NCBI GenBank assembly: GCA_033675545.1
Contig: JAWDGP010005804.1
Location: 73,501-137,500 of the forward strand
Direction: 5' to 3'
DNA from: Elysia crispata
Taxonomy: Eukaryota > Mollusca > Gastropoda > Plakobranchidae
DNA length: 64,000 bases
A program made the position numbers and the translations under genes. The notes beneath the pieces are model-generated. The model made no database searches and was not told where the DNA came from. It saw nothing but the letters and a program-made list of their open reading frames with translations. This document shows positions 12,560 through 26,000 of this stretch, one piece after another (the stretch's first letter is position 1; every line of letters starts with the position of its first letter).

Positions 12560-13386
12560 TCTCCTCGATTTTTTTTTTTTCATTCAATAACCAGAGTCAA
12601 TAGCCTTACTTGGTCAATTTTATTTTCTTACAGTCAAACATGTCTCCTGTAATTGTGGGTGAATTCATCAATATTGTTAGCAATGTTACTGTTATTAGGC
12701 ATTTAGTGGACCTTTTTGTATGAGCATCTATCAAGAGCTGTTATAATTACAGCTATTTATACTTTACGAAATTGGAATGACTTTTGTTCTATTTTGTAAA
12801 TTATCAGTATTATAATATTTTAGCCTTAAGTTTTTCCTCCTGGTATCAGACAATACAAGTAGAACTTCAAAGACTTAGAGCCACTAAAGTCCATCTCAAT
12901 TTTTTTGTATAACCTCTGTACTGAGAAAATATAAAAAATTCAATGGATTCATGGATTCTTCTTTTTTTTTTTTTTGGGGGGGGGGGGGGGGGAAGTAATT
13001 CATTTCATTTTACATGTATCTGTTTTTATTTTTTTTTTTTTGAAATGTTGGTATATATCTAGCATTTGTCTTAAGTGATGCAGTCTTTAATTATCCATAA
13101 TATTGTATTTCTTAATTTAATTTTTGTTTCAAACATTAATAACTATTAATTTGGTAATGCGTTGTGAAATCTTATTTATATTTCACTGTATCCATAATGT
13201 CCAGAGATCTTCATTACAGGTAGTTGCTTATATTTAAATGAAATAATTTATGAAGTTGCTGCCATTCAAAATGGCTGAATATTAACCATATTGATTTTTT
13301 TTATACTTTACATCTATGATATTGATGTGGAGAAAAAAACTGCAGTTGGACTGTGGAAAGAGATAAAAAAATTTCTGATGTAAATA
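12560..13386. other. Intergenic, homopolymer-rich
   Basis: Holds a T15/G17 tract (poly-G at 12976-12992) and other T runs. No gene is seen. Confidence 0.6.
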
Positions 13387-14008
13387 CAGTACACCTCGAA
13401 TCCAATGAGCTTGGATTCAAAGAACACCTTGCTTTCAACAAACAGAGTAAAATCCCCGTTTTATTTCCTTCTTTGAATCTCTTAAAATACCTTGTAATTC
13501 GTTCTTTTAAAAAGAACTTCTCTCAAACCCAACCTCAGGTTCAACAAACAAGTACTGGCAAATCCACTAAAAAATGCTTTTCTTCTTAGAAACTATGTAG
13601 TTTAAATTCAATCAAAAGGTTCCCTGTCAGCTGTTAAGAAATGCTTGAAGTGCAAAGGTGTTGGGCACCCAGGGTGTATGCTACATTATGCCATAGTGGT
13701 ATAGGTAGGGGAGAGCAAAGTATTGACATTCAGGGAGAAGATAATGAAAAGAGAGGGGGAAGGGGGCAGAGGAGATCATGATACAGGATAAAGAACCAAA
13801 GTGGCGGGAACTTTGGCAATGATGGCTTTATAAAGACGTGGTTAGTTGATAAAAACAAGGGAGATAATAATAATTATGTGATCATTTTTACTTTGGTTCG
13901 TTAACTTCCATACTTCTAGTTCATTGCCTTGTCATGGCTCGAAAGAACCTTGCATTTAACGAACTTTTAAAAATGATCGAATTAGTTCATTGAGCCCAAG
14001 GTGTACTG
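13387..14008. mobile_element. pogo/Tigger-like non-autonomous DNA transposon, copy A
   Basis: A 622-bp element flanked by TA on both sides (13385-13386 and 14009-14010). The left end begins CAGTACACCTCGAATCCAAT. The right end, read inward on the other strand, begins CAGTACACCTTGGGCTCAAT, so the ends are imperfect terminal inverted repeats. TA duplication and CAGT termini are typical of pogo/Tigger elements in the Tc1/mariner superfamily. It encodes no transposase. Copy B is at 22446. Confidence 0.85.
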
Positions 14009-15101
14009 TAATATAAGCACACAGTGACTATGGCTGTTTAACAAACATGCCTTTAAATTTTTTAAATGAAATTATTTCATCATTTCTTGTTCTCATTTTC
14101 TCAGTATACAAACTAAAAAAGTAGGATGGGATTTTACATACTTCTGAGGAATTGTAAACTCGGAGATTTCTTGTTTATTCTTCCTACTTGGATTCCTTAG
14201 AGCTGATGAAGTATTCTTGTTATAATTTATAGCCTACTAAATGCTTCCACTAAGTTTCTCGTTTCATATTCTTTAAAATCTTTTTGTTCCTTTCATTCCT
14301 AGCAATATTGAACTCTTCATTGTTTTGTTTTTTTTTGTTTCCTTCTTACAGTATTTTAAACCTGGGACTACTTTGATGTGAATTTGGTTATTAGAAGTTA
14401 GTTTTCTCTTTAAAATGAGCTCCAATTACTTTATTCTTTGCCTTATTGATCTTGTGGACCTTATTAGATTTCTTTTCGCCTGCTATTTTACAAATTGGTC
14501 TTTTTTAAATTCTTACATTTTGAGATTTTATCGTGTCATGGGTACCTCATACATGTATTCATTTAACACAGCTATTTTGTAATCAAATTTTTTTTAATCT
14601 TTATTATGTAATTATATTATATAGTATACATGTACATGCATGTGCTAAATACTGAATTTTTTTTTTTTTAAAGGTATAAAAACATATATTGTGGTTCAGG
14701 GTTAGACTAGATATTTGTAACCTTATCAGGGTTTAAGGGATTCACATTTTTATCTATTTTATATTTTATGAAATGTGGTGAGGACATAAAATAATATTCT
14801 ATTCTGAATGGGCATGGAGGAAACTAAAATTATAAAGATGTTATGGCTATAGATAATAGAACAGTGGAATCTTGTTTTAGGTATGCAAAAATGAAAATAA
14901 AAAAATAAAAGCATAACAATTTACAATGTTATCAATATTCTTGTTCGTTTTCCTAATGCCACATAGTGTTTACTTTTTTGTCAACTATAATAATGAGAGG
15001 ATAATGAAGGAAACAATCAAACATGACAATAGTGTCAGGGAAAGGTGTGCTTCATTAAGTTTGTTGGCAATGTGAAACATTCTTGGTGTCAAGGTGACAT
15101 A
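14009..15101. other. Intergenic, AT-rich
   Basis: No coding signal, RNA gene or clear repeat was seen. T-rich throughout. Confidence 0.55.
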
Positions 15102-16372
15102 CAGTGGAATCCACTTGTTGAAGTCAACACCATGCTGCGGTCCCGTTTTTTTCCTTCTTTGTTAAGTTACTGACTTCCTGATAAAGTCAAGATACCATTG
15201 CCGAGATTGCTTTAGTGGTCGCGCTTTTATTGTCTTCAATGACTGGGATTGGCAGGGTTTGTTTGCAATTTACTCTCAAGTAGTGCTCAGGCAAGCGGGC
15301 TATTTTTTTTTCCTTGACATCAAGGAAAACACCTTATAGTAATTAAGTCTCGCTGGTTAACTGATGCTTGATGGTGTCTAAAAATAGGAAAGGTATGAGA
15401 CCTTCCAGCTTTTGATTAAACCTTGGACTAGATCATGAGTAATGACAAGAAAATTAGAAATCTCTGCAAAAAAAAACAAACTGCAAAAGCACATCTGCCC
15501 GCAATATCTTCATAACTGTCTTTTCTCTTTAATTAATTGTTAAACATGACTGGCTGGCTTGAGCCTTACATTGGTGCCAATCTCATTTTATTAATAGTAA
15601 TAATACGTGTACATGTAGCTCTGCACTTGCCACCCATAAAAAAAAAATATAGTTTTTTTACAGTCTGCAGGTTTCAAAATCGAAGCATGCACATAAAAAT
15701 TTGAAGTATGAAAGCATTGTAAAATATTTAGTCAGTGTCAAGAGCAAATAAAATGTGAAGGTGGGCATTCTGGCAAAATGTTAGAATTTGAAAAATGTTC
15801 TGACAGTACCGGTACATGATTGGATGATGTTGAAATAAAATTTTGCTGTGCATTAAATAAACTGTATGATGATTTTAAACTGATGCAAAATGGACAGAAA
15901 CTAAGATTCAGCATAAGAGCTAATAAGTTCATCTATAGATGCAGAACAAAATAGTACTATCCAAATCATCTTGTTTTAACTTCTTGTCTTGTTTAACTAT
16001 ATCAAATTATCAAGCCACCTAGTCAACAAACACTTCAAAGGCACACACAGTTTGATTTGGTCACCACTGAAAGACTTATGGGCTCAATTAGTTCTTGAAA
16101 GTTCCCTCCAGCACTACCTCACAGTTGACCCATACTGCACAAACTCAAGTGAAGGTGTGAGTGGACTAGGAGAGGAGTGTTGCTTGAGCTTATGACTGTG
16201 GATCACAAAAGGAACTAAGTATATATAGCTACATATATCTTTTTTATTTTAATTTTGATAGTTGATAGAATTTCATCCTCTTGCATAATGAAAATGTAAA
16301 AAAAAAGGAACCAACTCCACTGATTTGCAGAATTAAAAAAAAAGGACATACTGTATTCAATTAGTTCCCATT

Positions 16373-16440
16373 TACCATTTGCATAGACTGGCGACCTTGA
16401 ATTGAAACCTGGGTCTAAACCTGTCACTGTTAAAAATTAA
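16373..16440 (-). repeat. Possible tRNA-derived SINE fragment
   Basis: Read on the minus strand, CCAGGTTTCAATTCAAGG resembles a pol III B box and is followed by GCCAGTCTATGCAAATGG. Only a short match is visible. Confidence 0.25.
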
Positions 16441-18461
16441 ACTAGAGTTTTACATAAATTTGTGAATAACAAAAACATTTTGATGGGCCATACTCTTTTT
16501 CATTTTCTTAACTTTTTTTTTTAACTAAAAACCATAAAAAAAAATGAAGATCATCTTGGCACAAATCAGATTTTCCTGCAAAAATTTTTAGGATTTATAC
16601 TATGTAGTCAAGGCCATTGCTATGAACCCTTTAAAGGTTAAGAAACTTATTTTTTTGTTACTTTTAAGGGCAGATTGTTTGATGGATAAATCACAACATT
16701 GAGGTGCCAATTATAAAAAAAAAGATAGACAATGAGGATACAGTACAAATAGAGAGTTTCTAGAATTTGCAATGCAGAGGGATCCATGCTGGACTTTCAC
16801 TGAATACTGTTCTCCATATGCATTTACAATACATGTGTACTGTACACCTAGGAGATGGTGAAAATATTGAAAAACTTGTTAAAAGCCTTCTGAACTTGAC
16901 TGGCACCACAAGAATATGCATGATAAAATACATGTATTAAGGAAATGAAATGCCAATTCATAGAATTAGCAGTCAAAAAAACTTTTTCATAAAGATGCAT
17001 TGCTGACCAAAGCTCTGAAGAGTTTTTGCTAGACTTAATAAGAGTAGGGATCATCTTTCATCGCAGCCAGTCAACCAATCAATACATAACAATCAAGAGA
17101 CTAGATGATGGCAATGACTATAATTGCATTTATGTTAATCAACATCTGTCTGTTTACTTAAGGACATTTCCCCCTTGTCCCTCTCTCTTTTTCTGCTCTG
17201 CTATCTGCTTGCTCTTTCTCTTCTCAACCCCAATCTCCTCTTTGTCTTAACTGTTAGCCTCAATGGGGGCTCATCCCTTCAAAAACATGTCGGGCAAAGT
17301 GGAAGTTTTATGTTTCAATCGCAATGCAAGTAACATCAGTAAATATTGAATTCAGCGACCTAATGGCTTCACAGAAGTATGAAAAAAAATTTGCAAGGCT
17401 TTCATATTTACTTAGCACATTGAGAACGTAAGAGAAAACAAAAGAAAAGAAAAAGATTAATCAACTTTAATGCTATGAAGATGATAATGTTCCTTACTTG
17501 TTTTGAGAGGTGATGTCGATAGTTCTATTATTTATATAAGAGCTGATAAAAAACAAAATCACTAGCGGCCCTAAACGTTTAATTTCCAACTTTTTTCCTG
17601 GTTTGAATTGAAAGACCTTGTAAAAAATTCATCTTTTCTTTATATTGAACTCTGAGTGACATTTTGCTCACAATCAAGCATAAACTCAGCTACATGTATA
17701 GATCTAGACCAAGTTAAGGTCGAACGCATTCACACAAAGAAAAATTCCAAGAATTATTGCCCAACACATTTAAGTCTCGCAACAGTTACTGACAAGTGAC
17801 AGTGCAGCGCAAACTTTTCAGTGCAACAACACAATGTACAACAGATTAGCATAAGGCTCATGAGAGCTATTAAAAGAAATGATTTTTCACAAAAGAGATA
17901 GGTAAGAAGGGGTAAGCATAGAGAACTAGTGATGATAACTTGGCCAGCAGGTCCAATGTTTTCAGATGCCTGTAGTACCACACAATCTTGGCCACTTCTC
18001 AAGTGGGGTCTCGCCCTTCAGTTTTTTCAGTTGTAATGTATTGTCAGTTTGTACTATACTAATGTTAAAGTAATTCACACCTGGTTTTAAAAAAAAAGAT
18101 ACAAAAATTAAAAAAATGTATAATTTAATTATTAATATTCACACTTACTAAAGATTCAAACTCTTGGTAGAATCAACATAGAGACCATAAAGGCCTACAT
18201 GTATTAATTCAATTCATATAAGAGAATTTGGCTCAAAATATTACAAAAATTAGCCAAGTCGGGCATATCTTGAACTGCACGACTTGATTTATACGAAGAC
18301 TAGGAAAGCGTGAGGGTCAAAGTCGTGGTACAAATTCTACAGAGCGGTCGGGCAAATTCACATTGGTGAATGATAGGCCTAGCATGCAGGACTTGGCACT
18401 GAGATCAGGTATCAAAAGCAATGTGCCGCTGCTCGAGCTGTCACTAACCCTGCGCGCGGAA

Positions 18462-18470
18462 TATATAAAT
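18462..18470 (+). promoter_or_regulatory. Orphan TATA-like box
   Basis: TATATAAAT follows a locally GC-rich stretch (TGCGCGCGG) in an otherwise AT-rich intergenic region. No downstream gene was identified, so a promoter is only a possibility. Confidence 0.2.
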
Positions 18471-18999
18471 CAATCGCTCGGTGCTCAGAAAGGCCAGTCT
18501 ATATTTTAAACTCTGGCATATAGATTCTAAACAATTTGCTTGTTGTTAATCTTTTAAATATTACATATATTTTATTTATTGCTTTTATCTTTTTGTTTTC
18601 TTTCTTCTTTAGTTATATTGTAATTTTCTACAAAATGACCTCTTTTTAGCAATAAAAACAAGTGGGGCAAGGCCTACCCTGCCGATTTGTATGGGCCACC
18701 TTTGGTTAGCCTCCCCTCTATTTTGTCTCTTCTTTAGTTCTTGTCTCTCTGCTCCCTCTCTTCAAAATGTGTAAATATAGGCCTAAACTCAGAATGGTTT
18801 GAAATACTATATGTATTATCCAGGTTTCAACCAAAGGTAGACCACTATCATAAGTAACGAAATGGAGATCACTTGTTTTTTATAACATAAATTCTTGGGC
18901 TTGTAATTTGTTTCCTGGAAATAGATAAAGCCAACCTTGCTTAAACTTATGTCAACTTTTTTTAGAGCCACGGTGTCGACTTTAAGATGCTTTCACTGT

Positions 19000-20000
19000 A
19001 TTAAATATAAAAAAGAACCGGTCTCTAGCAAAATGTTTTTTCCACTCTATGTCAGGTATATAATGTATGCAGTTGGAGTTCCCTTTCTGCAAACAATACC
19101 TTAATTTTGAAAATGCCATACTGAATTGAAATTTTATATTATTTTAACCATTCTCCCTTCAGCTTGAATGTTTTGAGTGTTGCTGATTTAGAAAAGAGAC
19201 ATATATCTACTGCAATTTTAATATCGCTAAGTCATCTTTATCTCCTTTATTTACATTAAGTTTCCCCGATGCAATTACTCACATAGATACGCAAACGTAA
19301 ATATGATAAACATGGCAACAATATCCAATCATGGCATTTTAACGAGTCTTTTATTATTTGCAGTGAGAATTTTTTTCCTTTGGCATAACTGAGATCCACA
19401 ATTTTTCTAATATTATTGCAATTACAGAAATATAATCTACAAAGGAAACCTCACTGAAAACAAAGATCACATCAATTCCACCCTCCAACAAGGTCACTCA
19501 TGCAAAAAGGAATTTCTGTAAAATTCTGTAAAAATAGGAATATTTCTAAGGCAAATTGATGCTACTGTAGAAATAGTTTCCTTGCAAAAAAGTGAGCACT
19601 CCCAAAGTTAAGGATCATTTGTCCATGAAATAGTGGTGTGTGCTCAGGGTGAATAAAAATATGATTAGAAAAATTATTGCAAGATCAGGTAATTCAAGCT
19701 TCTTATGTTTATTGTCACCTGTATCTCTATAGAAACAGAGTACAAAGATGAGTTGCTATAATGATGTACAATTTTATCCTAATTTAGCTGAGATCAAGAA
19801 ACATGTAAGCAATTTCCACAAGACCTTATTCAATTTATTCACACTAGTTTTTGGTATTTGAGAAGCAACACACACTGTTTACAACGCCATAATTTTCTTG
19901 CCACTGCCACCTCATTTAGGCTGTGAGGAATGAAATTCCATTGTCTTAGGAAAAATGTATATGATTCAGAAAAAATAATGAACATGGGTACAAGGATCCG
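19000..20000. other. 3' UTR and downstream flank of ESS2
   Basis: Non-coding. On the minus strand AATAAA occurs at 19834-19839, about 165 nt past the ESS2 stop, and again further down (~19350). Confidence 0.55.
19834..19839 (-). terminator. Candidate poly(A) signal of ESS2
   Basis: AATAAA on the minus strand, about 165 nt downstream of the ESS2 stop codon. Confidence 0.5.
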
Positions 20001-23000
20001 TTAGAAAAAATCTGCTGCAGTCTTTCTTCCTCGTTTGGGAAGATTTAGCAAATGATCAGTAAGAGAGGGTGATGCCTGCTGTTGTGGTGTAGCGTCTCCT
20101 CTCTCACTGGATGGTGTGGACACTGCTGGACTGCCAGGTAAAGAAGGAGCCCGTGATCGTTTAGAGCCTGGTGTTGGTGTTCTGTTAGGGGTTCTCCCCC
20201 TTGGGGTAAGTCTAGGCGAGGATGAGGGGCTTGGGGTATAACTGGCCTGTAGAGCTTTGTCTGTTGATGTACGGATACCCAGTCTCTTGCTGGCCAAACG
20301 TTGGGCTGCTGGAGACATGGAGCTCAAACGCTCTGAAGAACTAAGACCCAACTTGGATGCTTGGGAAGGACTGAAAAAGGTTGGAAGTTATCATACAATG
20401 TTGTGGCATGAGACAAAATAAAAGCTTTGCAGGACAACAGATGTTCTACTCTTAGAGTAAACTATATTGGATAAAACAAAAAATTACAAAAAAAAAGGGA
20501 ACATTTGTATATTTATCACTTCTACGAAGTATTGGCTGATTTAGAAACCAGGGAAGAGAACTGAACACAGTTTTTAAAAGCAGCCAATGCGAATGGCGTA
20601 AGCAGGAGCATTCTCTTCCCCCATCCCCCAAATAATGAAAACAAAACTGGATGGCTCACAGAGTCATGATTGTAGAGCATTTTTCTTACTGACTTAGCTC
20701 ATTTTTTTTTTCTCTTAACTTAGACTAAGGGGTTGAATGACCTGTTGAAGCCCATCTACAGCTGTCCCCCAAAACAGTTACTGCTTTCTGTGTTTAACTG
20801 GCTCAAATGAGGCACCATAAAGGTTTACTCATAAGAGCATAATTAAAGGGTTCGGTTACATATGGAGCATTGCTCTCTTATCTTAACCTTTTCTTAAGAC
20901 ATTTGAGCTGAACATTCATCAACATCATTAGGTCTAGAACTTCTCACTTGGCTCCACCTGGCCATGCACAAAAAAAAAATAACAATTTAACATTTAGATC
21001 TAGATTCATAATTGTTTGCTTTGGAATGAAAATCATTATAGATATAGCCTCATGTCATGTCATGCCTTGTTTCAATTAGCCTATAAGATCTAGATTTACT
21101 CTAGATCTAGCTCTATTTAGGTTTTCTCATGGATCTTGATAATCGACTTGATTTATGTAATGTATTCTGACGAAAATAAAATAACAGAACTGACTAGGCG
21201 TATTTATTATTGTCAGATGAAGAAATAAAAATGATACTTTGTTGTAAATGACGGTAAGATCTGGGTGTGCAGATGGAGAGAACGAAGTTTTTTGGAGGAA
21301 TGTGCAAAAAAGCAAACAACTAGATGGCTGGTTTCATCTACAATACAAATGTCATTACTAGAATTGAAAATATAAATAATGATAAAAAATAAACAATAAC
21401 TATATAATAATTGTCAATTTTTATACTCTGGCAAAGGTTGATACTCGACAGAAAAATATCAAACTATTCTTAGAACTATATATCACTATTTCTTTGAAAA
21501 AAAATTTACATACGATAAAAATTTCTGTCTGGCAAAAGGACAAGATTTATGGAAGATCACATGAACCTTCAAAATATACTGAATTCCATAAATTTAAGGA
21601 AAGTTCTCTTCCCTGAGAATCGCAAATTGGATCTTAATCTGAACTGATACAGAGAACACAATTTTATGTTGCCATGATTTTGCCTTGATTGACTATAGAA
21701 GTAGAAGAAAAAAAATGTAAAAAAAAAAATATAGAATTTTAGAAAAGGAAAAAAAAGGTATAGCTGCATGATTATTTTCCTACTCACATACAATATTTTA
21801 CTGAGTCAATTTATTAGTAGTTCGAAGACTTTCCTAAAGTACTGTAACCACCCCACAGACACACACACAAAAAAAATGAATAAAAATAAAAACCAACAAA
21901 TTAATAAAAACAGGAAATGTCTTTTTCAGTTGTCAACCTGAAGAAAAAAAAACATTCAAAAGTTTGCATCTGTGACAGATCTTTTGTTTCTAAAAGAAGG
22001 GTCAATACATAAAATGCAAATCAATTTCAACTTATTCTGGTCTTTCATCAAAATCATGTCTATTCACATTATTCTCTCTATTAATTCAACTCTTCAAGGC
22101 CAGAGTAATAAGCCTAGAGATTTTTGGTCTGTGACGCCACATCTCATGCCAGAAGAATAACCAGGAAAACAATAATTGGCTTGAAACAAGCCCCAATGGG
22201 TTGAATATCCGAAACTTGAAAATAAAAAAAAAAATAGGCATCGAAAGGATGTAAACTCCTATATTCTATACTATTTCCAAATAGCAAACAACTCCATTTC
22301 TCCTCTGATAATTTCATGCAAATTTCTCTCCTAATGGGGCTTACAAAAATGCAACGCATGAGAAGTTTTAACATTTAATTTAAAACAAGATAATATGACA
22401 TGTGACACGTATAAACTGGGTGCAAGATAAATAGATATTGTAATACCATACACCTCGAATCTAATGCACCTAGGTTCAAAGAACAACTTGTATTCAATGA
22501 ACAGAGAAAAATCTCTGTTTTTTTTTCCTTCTTTGACTCTCATAAACCATCTTACATCAAACGAACTAATCTCTGACTTTTCCTCCGGTTCAATGAGCCA
22601 CATGCAGTGTTGGCAAATCCTCTATAGAATGCTTTCCTAGTTAGAAATATAGTTGAAATTCAATCAAAAGGCCTGCTGTCGACTGACGAGAAATACTTGC
22701 AGTGTATAAGTGTAGGGCATCCAATGTATAGACTATATCATGCCATGTAATACTTGTATACAGTAAAGAAAAGTATGTAATGAAAAGAACGGGAGAAGGG
22801 GGGGGGGGGGGGCAGAGGGTAGGAGCCGATGCATGGGGAGAACATGATGCAGAATCAAAGAGCCAAGTAGCCGTTACTTGGGCAGTAGGTGGGAAGTGTG
22901 CCTGTATAGGCACATAGTTATCAGATAGGGGAGATAATTATATGCTAATTTGACTTTGGTTGGTTACTTCCCTTGCTGTACCTTATGACAAGGCCCCAAT

Positions 23001-26000
23001 GAGCCTTGGATTCAACAAACTTTTGAAAGTGACCAAACTAGTTTGTTGAGTCCGAGGTGTACTGTATTCTGATATTCTCTGTTCTTCCTTCATGTCACTC
23101 ATCTTGTAGAAATTGGTTGAGCAATTACTTAAGAATAGGAGCTTGTTATAAACATTCAAACAAATAATAATATAGAAGTGTAATTCAGAGAAAAAAAATG
23201 CTATTGTATGGAAGATACCTGGCAAATCTGCGGGTGACCTGTTTGATAGCTTCTTGTTTCTTTGCTCTGTGAGCTTTGCTTGCTTTTTCCGAGAGTTCAA
23301 GAGCCAGCCTGTCTCGCCTTGGAACTGCAGGTATCTAGGTTAAAAAAATATATATATACATATATTTATACAAGTATATATATTTATGTTAATATCAAAA
23401 TTTTGAAAAAGTCTATTTCAATGAGGATATCAAGCCAAATTCTTAGAATATAAAAACAAAGATCAGCTAGACAGGAAACTAGATGTTCCAAAAGCCTCTT
23501 TTGAGGAAATTAGCAATATGGGACCTGCTTATTATATCTTTTTTCATTCCTTCATTTCTGCATTGCAAACAATGACTCTTGAGGAGTAATTCGAATGAAG
23601 GGCTGTTTGTATTTTGTTTCAATATATGTATCTCTTAGGATATTGGTTCAGCACCGCTGTAAGTCTCCGGCTACACTTTTAATTTTACATCAATACAGGA
23701 AGAATTGACTCATTTGTAATTTTCCTGACACTAAATATGCTACAAGCAGTTAGATTGTACCATCTACACTCAGAGTGACTACTTTTGCAAGAGACTTCCA
23801 TCAATCCTTATGATTAACATTTGGGCTGGTTAGATGAGTTCTGACGTCACCAAATGATTGCCATGTCATGATTTGAATTCCAAAACAGAAAAGGCTATTA
23901 TTTAGAAAGCTTCACCTCTATATTTTCAATACTACGAAAAAGGCCTCGACTCTGGTCACCTTTGAAAGGCAAAAAAAGTAAGAAAACATTGTGTTGATTT
24001 CTAACCCTGAACACTGGCCCCGGTGTAGTGTTTGGGAGGATATCCTCCCCATTGGGATCCAGCCTGGCCGGTGTGCTGTCTAGCTCTCCCCAGGTCATCA
24101 TGGGCGATTCTCCAGCAGCCCCAGGAGCTGGTGATGGGGTACCCACAAAGCTGAAGCCATTGACCTGAGGTGACTGATCAGGCTGGATCTCTTTCCCATC
24201 ATGACCAATTTTACCTGGCAAAAAGTATTGAAATAAGAAAGGTATCATCTACTCACATAAAAAAAAATCTGAAGCTTCAGACTTGACTTATCCTGTGTCT
24301 TTTAGCATTGCTGCCTGTTATGCAGTTATTTATTACCATGCATTTGTCTGTTAATTTTTTTATATTTGGATGGTTTGAATGAGAGAGCCTCCTTTTTATT
24401 TATTAACCAAAGAGCTCCAACTAAGTACCAAATCCCACAAGCTAACCTCAATTTTTAGATGCCCCATTTCTTGATGTCAGCCAGAAGAAGCCAAATTGTT
24501 TGAAATTCAAGTTATGACCTGAATGATATGCTTATGGTATATTTCATGGAAATTATTTTTAAAAACGTACTTGAGGATTTAAAGAAGGAAGAAAAATAAG
24601 AGCTCACAAAAACAGCAGGAGATAACACTACTGAAGCAGCTATAATTATAACTTCCATATTAAATAGAGATATATCAGCTTCCTTTAAAGTGGATATTTT
24701 AATTGTGAAAAAGGTTTTGGATCACCTTGCTACAGTGCAATCCATAAAATGCTGCTTTAGAGTTCAGACTTTTATATTTCTGTACGTGTGTTCAGCCAAA
24801 TTTTCAATAATTCAAATACTTATTTCCAGTTTGTGTGCAGTTTAATTTCGGCAGACGAAGGTGCATATTATGAGACCTTTGACAAGGGGGTATTGCAGAC
24901 AGATGCTTAATGAGACTTGATGTTGAGGATAAAGAATTACCTTTATTTCACTTCCTACCTCTCAAAGATAATGAGACGAACAGTTCTTTACGTTTTTCCA
25001 CATACATAAGCATTTATTAACCACGTAACTAAAATTTCTGGCAAATAATGAGAATTATTCATAGTATAAGGTTTAGTAAATTTAACATGACTAGCATTAG
25101 AAAAAAAAAAATTACCGTGATTTATTAAAGCTTTAAAAGTTGCAGCTTTCTGCATGGCCTCCTTCTGTTTGTTGTTGCTGAAAGGAGTGTAATGAAATCT
25201 TGTGTTCTCGTGAACAATCTCTCGCGGTTTGTGTTTCTGTTGCTCAATCAGCTCTTTGGCACTTAATTCTACACCTAAAACATGAGAAAAGCAAAACATA
25301 AGAGAATCAGATAGGTGGATGAACATTTTATAGAAAAGTGAACTGATGAAAAGGTATGTGAATTCCTATCCTATAATAATTACATGATGGAGTATGGTTG
25401 GAAGCACGTGGTGCCCTGCTCCACTTGACGAAAGAAGTATTTATTTGAATTGGTGTGAAAGAATGTCCTTCCTGCTTGAGCTCTTCCCAATATTGTAAAA
25501 ATTAAAAGCTTTGAAGAACGAAATTTTTGTCTTTTAAAAAAAAAGATAGAACAAAGTGATATAAAACGTATGTCCTTACAAGATTTTCTTTGAGAAACTT
25601 AATACAATACATGATGAACTTCTCAAAGAAATTCATAAGTTCTCTGTGAAACGCATAAATTTCCAGAAATTATTATCATTAAGCTTGAGTACAGCTGTCA
25701 GGAGGTTGTAAGCTCACCTTGTGGAACATACATGACATGGTTCTTGTTAAGGTACTTCCAAGTATTCAAATGTTCAGGTCTGTCTGTGATCATTGCCTGC
25801 TCCTCAATGGACGGTAAAGCCAGCATTTCTTTATGTTCCTACATAATAACAAGCATTTCAATTCAATGAGATAAAAGGCTTTCAAAATTTGCAGCGATAC
25901 ACAAAGTTCTTGGTCTTCTCAATGATTGATTTCAAATCATCTCTAGAATACTTTTACTGCCTTTGGGAAAAAAGAGTTTACATGCAGTTCAGTCTCAATA

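Larger units (their letters stand above)
15102..18998. mobile_element. Possible larger pogo-like element or pair of isolated ends
   Basis: The left end CAGTGGAATCCACTTG and, on the other strand, the right end CAGTGAAAGCATCTTAAAGT are both flanked by TA. Both continue into similar sequence (AAGTCAACACCATG against AAGTCGACACCGTG). The left end then has CCGTTTTTTTCCTTCTTTG, and the right end on the other strand has AAGCAAGGTTGGC, both as in copies A and B. No transposase was recognised in the ~3.9 kb between. The two ends may belong to one decayed element or to two separate fragments. Otherwise the stretch is non-coding. Confidence 0.3.
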
